A stretch of 64,000 nucleotides of DNA from Vitellaria paradoxa (Eukaryota; Streptophyta; Magnoliopsida; Ericales; Sapotaceae): positions 28,362,457-28,426,456 of the forward strand of contig CM034236.1 of assembly GCA_019916065.1 (NCBI GenBank), given 5' to 3'. The notes beneath the pieces are model-generated. The model had not been told where the DNA came from. It saw only the letters and a list, made by a program, of their open reading frames with translations, and searched no databases. The first letter of the stretch is position 1; every line of letters begins with the position of its first letter. Positions 58,502-64,000 of the stretch are shown here, piece after piece. Made by a program: the position numbers and the translations under genes.

Positions 58502-61300
58502 CTAAAGCATGTTGGGCATATGACGAAAACCCATATCATAAATATGATAATCAAAGCTCTTAGCTGCTAGGGTCTTTGTGAATGGATCCGCTAGATTCTC
58601 TGCAGAAGTAATCTTGGATACAATCACTTCACCCTTCTAAAAGTCAGAATCTGTATGCCCAGTGGGTACTAGATTTTCACTAGAATACACAAGCATATAA
58701 TCTCTTGTTCTCCAAAGACACTTAAGTATATGCTTTACTGTAACCCAATGTTCTGGCCCTAGATTAGACTGGTATCTGCTGACCATTCCTACTGCATGGC
58801 AAATATCTGGTCTAGTACATAGCATACCTTTGTGCCAACTATTTGCATCCACATCATTCATTGCTTCATCATAACTAGTGGGATCTGATTCATGTTCATC
58901 AGAGATTACCTGATAAGACTCTCCAATTAACATGTATCTAGATGGACGTCTAATTGTCCTCCCACTATGACGGAGCACCAGTGATTGATGTTCTGGAACT
59001 GGCTTAGGTTGCTTGACAGACTCTGGATTAGGAATTAATTCATTAATCGAACTGGGATTAGCATTAGTATTGTTAGATAATTCTTTGAGAACTATCTTAC
59101 TCCTAGGTTTGAAATCGCTCATATAGTCTTCCTCAAGAAAAGTAGCATTTGTGCTATCAAATACTTTCTTTTCTTCAGGACTATAAAAGAGACCTTCTCT
59201 CGTTATTTTAGGATATCTTACAAATAGGCAAACTTCAAACCTAGACTCCAATTTATCCGCCTTTCCCTTCAGCACATATGCTGGAGAACCCCAAATGTGT
59301 ATATGGCATAAACTAGGTTTATTACCATTCCACAATTGTAAGGGTGTACTAGGAATAGATTTAGATGGAACCAAGTTTAGAAGATACATGGCTGTTTCTA
59401 AGGCATAACCCCAAAACGAGATGGATAGAGTTGAATAACTCATCATTGACCTCACCATATCAAGCAGAGTTCTGTTTCTCCTTTCTGCTACACCATTTTG
59501 CTGGGGAATTCTCGGTGCAGCTAATTGAGAAACTATCCTATTATCTGATAAGTAGTCCCTGAACTCATTGAGGAGGTACTCGCCACCTCAATCAGATCGA
59601 AGTGTCTTTATGTGTTTCTCTAATTGCTTTTCCGCTTCCACCTGAAAGACCCTGAATTTTTCAAAAGCTTCAGACTTACGGTGCATTAGGTACACATAAC
59701 CATACCTTGAATAATCATCAACAAATGTGATAAAATATTCAAAACCCCTTCTTGCTTGAGTGTTCATGGGTCCACATACATCAGAATGCACTAATTCCAA
59801 TGGTTCAGTGACTCTATTACCTTTAGCATTAAAAAGTCCTTTGGTCATTTTACCTTCTAAATAGGATTCGCACACTGGTAGTGTTTCAATAACCAGTGAA
59901 TCCAAAAGTCTACTTTTAACCAGTCTTTGGATCCTATCTAGTTTTATATGACCTAAGCATAAGTGCCACAAATAAGTTTTATTAGTTTTGGGATAGCTTG
60001 ATTTTCTTATGGTAATTAGTTTCGTTATTCAATTCTATGTCATGCAGTGAGTTCATTTTAGGATGCAAATAGTATAAAATTGTTAACCATTGTACTAGAA
60101 CAAATAAACATTTTATTCCTTTTGATTACTACGGTAGAATAAAAAATAATTGAATATCCACAAATATTCAAACCACTAACCGAAATCAAATTACATCTAA
60201 GTCCAGGTACAAATAAACAAATTTCTAAAACTAAAATTCTGAATGCATCAAAAATAAAGTAACGACTCCCACTGCACTGACTGCAACCATTGCACCAGTT
60301 CCCAACTGAAGACTGACTTCTCCATCATTAAGTGCACTGGTTTCCTGGAACCCCTGCAATGAATTGCAAACATGATTAGTGGCTCTAGAATCTACTATCC
60401 AAGAATCCATAGAACCAATCACTAAACAAGTTTTAATGACGAGAATGTTACCTGAGGTTCCAACTGTCCCCTTGGCCTTGGCCTGTGCAAACTTTACCAA
60501 ATATACTAGGCAGTTCCTCTTCCAATGCCCCTTCTGCCCACAATGGAAACACTTTCCCCTGGGCTTTTCTTCCTTTATCTGATTTTGTGCCACCTCTAAC
60601 TTAGCTACTTTCTTGGGCTTGTTCTTTTTCTTCTTAATTCCCTTTCCTTTAAGATTGGGATTAAGAGAAGAAGATGCCCCATGAGTTAGATAAACACTCG
60701 GTGCAGGCTTCAGAATTAATTCTACTACCTTCAGCTCATTCATCAACTCAGTCAATGAGCAATCTCTTTTGCTCATTGTGTAGTTGAGCTTGAATGGCTT
60801 AAAAGAGGGAGCCAGGGTGGCTGGAACCATATCAATTTGCCCCTCAGCATTATATGTTCCACCCAATTCCTCCATTTTCCGAAACAGTGCAATCCTTTTT
60901 AGCATATGATCCTGCACTGGAGTACCTTCGGCTTGGCGAGTGTTCATTATCTCACTGATGACAGCCAACCTTTGAGTCTTGTCCTTTTCAACGAACATCT
61001 CAGAAAGGCTTAATATCATGTCAGCAGCAGTAGGCATCATCTCATGCTGTTTGGACAAGTCACTTGATATGGTAGCCAGAATGTAACATCTTGCCATATC
61101 ATTAGACTTTACCCACCTTTTATAAGCATCTTACTGAGTTTGAGGGGCATTTAAATTTGGTTTGGAAGGGCATGGTTCAGTCAAAACAAAATTGTGCTCT
61201 TCCGCAGTTAAGACAATGTTCAAATTCCTTTTCTAGTCCATATAATTAGGTCCAGTAATTTATTCTGACTTAATAGAGCAGCTAGTGGGCGAAAAGACAT
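58502..61300 (-). pseudogene. Copia-2 gag-pol with large in-frame deletions in reverse transcriptase and RNase H
   Basis: Gag starts at the ATG at 61300 (MSFRPLAALLSQNKL), shifts frame by one base shortly after, and has a TAA in the next segment. It carries the zinc knuckle CFHCGQKGHWKRNC near 60545. The protease motif reads DSRATNH near 60385 where DSGA is expected, so its active site is damaged. Integrase at 59971-59300 has CESY in place of the last zinc cysteine pair, HSDVCGPM and FVDDYSRYG, a TGA at the codon before GGEY (59585-59587), and QQNG.AERRNR. After NDVDANSW the sequence jumps to MLCTRPDICHAVG, so the catalytic half of reverse transcriptase is gone. After TDSDF and a TAG it jumps again to the C-terminal SAENLADPFTK segment. 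The coding sequence ends at 58502-58504. Confidence 0.9.
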
Positions 61301-61494
61301 TTTTCTGAATAAAACAAATAAATTTAAATAAGCATACATTCTTAAAACATAAAACTTTTGCATAATACAATGCATAAAAATATATATGCATAAGTAGAAC
61401 TCTATAACTACTTTATCATGCATCGGTAATCTAATTCCGTTTTAAATATGCCTCCGTAGGGTGGTCATATTTGCCACTAATTAGATAAGTCTAC

Positions 61495-62178
61495 TTTTTT
61501 TTTTTTTTTGATAGTTAAGTGAGTATAGTTTGGATTAATGGGAGAAAAAAGTATTTACAACTTCTTGGGGGCATACCCTCGTTTTTACAATATCTATGAG
61601 ATTCCCCATTTGCTACAAAGGTCTACATTTATGTTAGAAGCATTCTTATCAATGTTTTGAGAACATCTAACCTTGACATCATAGACAATCTCCTTAATAA
61701 TCTGTGAAGCCGATGGAGTAGTATCATTAAAGATCTTGGCATTCCTTCCCTTCCATATGTGATAGATCATAGCGCACCAAGCAAGCTTACAAATCTTTTG
61801 GTGCAATGCATTTCCACTAAACTTCCCTGCGGCCCATGTCACTTCTTCCTTCCATGGCTGAACTTGTCTTGAGATACCACATCTTTGCAAGATTGAGCTT
61901 CTCACTTCGGTTGAGAGGGGGCATTGGTAGAATAGATGATCAATTGTTTCATTGCATTGCCCACATAATACACATAAAGGTTGGACATTCATTCCCCAAG
62001 CTACTAATTTATCTTTAGTAGTGAGCTTTCCTTTGATGGCAAGCCATGAGATGAAGCTATGCCGCGGTATATGCTTAGGAAACCATAAAAGGTTGTGCCA
62101 AGGTACCTTATTAGCATGTTGCCGAATGGATTCCCATGTGGCTGCTGCATTGTACTTTCTTGATATCTCATATCTAAA
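61495..62178 (-). mobile_element. L1-type LINE, 5'-truncated, in the copia-2 leader
   Basis: On the minus strand it ends in poly(A) (about 14 T on the plus strand) and carries the family 3' UTR hairpin at 61567-61580. Coding sequence from about 62178 to 61594 is open: SRKYNAAATWESIRQ, HSFISWLAIKGKL, then the zf-RVT words CVLCGQCNETIDHLFYQC and the tail GKFSG and WKGRNAKIF. It is a different subfamily from the LINE at 40515 (clearly diverged protein). No target duplication was found, so the 5' border is approximate. Confidence 0.9.
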
Positions 62179-62359
62179 TAATAATAAATTACCGATATTT
62201 TTAGCCTCTTAGAATTAATTTAATAAGAACTCCGTAGGAAGGATATTAAATATTCTAAGTTGAGTGTATAACCACTGTTTCAATTTTTCATATTTCCCAA
62301 ATAAAAGAGCTACCGTAGGGCAGTCAATTCTATTTAGTAATATTCAAAATTTTAACCTT

Positions 62360-62690
62360 TAAGGAAATCCTATCCAGTAACCAATATCCATTAATATCCT
62401 CCGTAGGGAGCTCATAAGATTTGAGACAAGATATTAATCTATCTTATTATAGGATTAACAATGGAGGCTGTAAGTTTTATGTCTAAAACCCTATCTCACT
62501 CAATTTTTATAACTTAGAGTTTTTAAGAAAATCTTATCTAGTAACCAATACCAATTAATATCCTCCGTAGGGAGCTCACAAGATTTGAGACAAAATATTA
62601 ATCTATCATATTATAGGATTAACAGTGGAGGCTATGGGTTTTATGTCAAAAACCCTCTCCCACTTAATCGTTATAACTTTTAGTTTTTAA
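62360..62690. repeat. Tandem duplication (~164 bp) in the copia-2 leader
   Basis: TATC(C/T)AGTAACCAATA followed by TTAATATCCTCCGTAGGGAGC starts at about 62371 and again at 62535. Similarity continues through TAGGATTAACA.TGGAGGCT to the AAAACCCT.TC.CACT words in each copy. Confidence 0.85.
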
Positions 62691-64000
62691 TTTTGTTAAT
62701 TTAATATTTTAAGAAAAATATTAATTGACATTCTAATCATTAATATCTAATTTTATAAAATAAAATAATTAATTGGTTATGTCAATATAAAATTAACAAA
62801 ATTAAATAAATAATATTAATCTTATTCTAATCTCATTAGAATATAAATATCTTAAAAATTTAACAAATAATATTTACTATATCCTAATCACATTAGAATA
62901 TAAATATTATCTAAAACAAATGACATTAACTCTATTCTAATCACATTAAAATATTAATATCATAAAACATTAATTATGCATAAACATGTGATTTGACATC
63001 CCTAAAATCTATATGACATGTTATCAAACAAACATTCATAATAGATAACCAAAAATAAATAAATAAATAAATAACGCTTAATTCACAGTTTTCCTAAAAT
63101 TTACATTGATAAAAAAAACTTAATTTAGTTTTCTTGTAATCAATGTCTATCTTCTTGCTGCTTTCTCTTGATTCCTTGGCCTTTGGAATTTAAAGTTGAT
63201 TTGGGTAGAAGGCATTTTTTACTTTTCTCAAAATTTTTCAAACAAAATTTTATAAATAAAACTTGTGCGCTATTAATAAATTTCTAAAACTTTGCCCAGC
63301 TAACTTTTAAAAAAAATTTAAAGTTTAATACTTTGAGAAATTTTGATTTTACCCTGATAATTTTGAAACTTTTCAATCAAGCCCATATTGGAACTTTCAA
63401 AGAAATCTCAAAACAACCCCGGATATCTAAAATTTTTTCAAAATCACCCTCTTCCCCAAATCAATCTCAAGCTGCTATAAAGATTCTGCTCCAGCAACAT
63501 CAAAATTTGGCAACCAAGATTGACCCACGCAGGGTCCCTGCTTCCGCCGCAAGCTGCTGATTCAGCCGCTACCAGTGGTAGCCCGCGGCCCGCCAGGACC
63601 AATCGGCGCCGTGGATCCAGCAGCCGGCGAATCGTTGCCCACGCCGCAACCTGCCGTCACAAACCCCGCAGCAACCTGCGACCACGGGTTCCCGCCCTCG
63701 GCGACGGCTTCCCGCTGATATGATTGCTCCCGCTACGGGTTGTCTCGCGCCAAACACCACCTTATGCGGTGCCCCGCGTTCCACCCGCCTTCTGCGATGC
63801 TTCCCCAAGACCAGCCAATCTGATCCTTTTTTTATTATTATTCAATTAATGAAATCCGGTTTCTTGCCATTCCGCCGCTGCCATGGAATTGCCAGACTCT
63901 TCATTGTTTACCTTTTGATGTTTTTGTCCGCATGTTCTCTTCAGTGTTTTATCTTCGGGTCTCAATTGTTTCACAGAACAATACAAACCCAAAAATAAAA

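Larger units (their letters stand above)
57050..64000 (-). mobile_element. Ty1/copia LTR retrotransposon (copia-2), extends beyond the window
   Basis: In minus-strand order the window shows a long leader (to 61301), gag, protease, integrase, truncated reverse transcriptase-RNase H, a polypurine tract and a 3' LTR. The 5' LTR is not visible, so the element probably continues past 64000. Reverse transcriptase and RNase H are largely deleted. A LINE sits in the leader. Confidence 0.85.
61301..64000 (-). other. Copia-2 leader region (5' of gag) and possibly beyond
   Basis: AT-rich sequence interrupted by a LINE at 61495-62178. It contains five CCGTAGG(G/A) words (61454, 62232, 62313, 62401, 62565) and a ~164-bp tandem duplication. 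At 63530-63810 lies a GC-rich block unlike the rest of the window. It has stop-free frames but no recognisable protein, and whether it belongs to the leader or to flanking DNA cannot be decided here. Confidence 0.5.

Noticed and set aside
1..64000. A new defence, metabolic or signalling gene system
   Set aside because: Nearly all recognisable coding sequence belongs to known transposon families and is disabled. I found no cluster of intact, unexplained genes.

Overview
The window looks like a stretch of gene-poor, AT-rich nuclear DNA from a flowering plant, most likely a eudicot. The evidence is the mix of repeats: plant CACTA (En/Spm-type) DNA transposons carrying TNP2, DUF4216 and DUF4218, and Transposase_24 sequences; an Athila-type Ty3/gypsy element with a tRNA-Asp primer site; Ty1/copia elements; and L1-type and RTE-type LINEs. 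The only host-type coding sequence I recognise is a wrecked copy of a plant DUF1644 zinc-binding protein. No species can be assigned from sequence alone. I see no functional host gene, RNA gene, CRISPR array or bacterial feature.

Layout. 1-1685: AT-rich DNA with a 60-bp tandem repeat. 1686-5451: a small CACTA transposon with a perfect 3-bp target duplication. About 5623-26411: a nest of one non-coding LTR-like family (termini TGTAATA..CC and GGGCGTGACA). It includes two probable solo LTRs in opposite orientation with near-matching 5-bp duplications (8885-12155 and 12267-25728). The second was itself hit by a LINE fragment (12512-12917) and by a 10.8-kb CACTA element (about 13699-24454) that carries decayed TNP2-type and Transposase_24-type genes. 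26412-33033: mostly unassigned, with the DUF1644 pseudogene (28234-28954), a long inverted repeat (30293-30885) and an RTE 3' fragment. 33034-37752: a decayed copia element with short LTRs. 38290-39600: a gypsy integrase fragment. 39836-40207: a hAT-like MITE. 40397-55803: an Athila-like element with a perfect 5-bp duplication and an L1-type LINE nested in its 5' LTR. 57050 to the window end: a second copia element missing most of its reverse transcriptase and RNase H, with another LINE in its leader.

How the parts relate. Nesting gives relative ages. The LTR-like family was inserted into itself before the 10.8-kb CACTA landed in it. The Athila element preceded the LINE in its LTR. That LINE keeps about 590 open codons, so it is among the youngest events. 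The LINE family also appears as insertions consisting only of its last 7-8 bases plus poly(A), each bounded by perfect 14-16 bp duplications. I regard these as the most distinctive observation here. All element genes read as disabled, mostly by stop codons rather than frameshifts, which fits decay of methylated, silenced DNA (inference).
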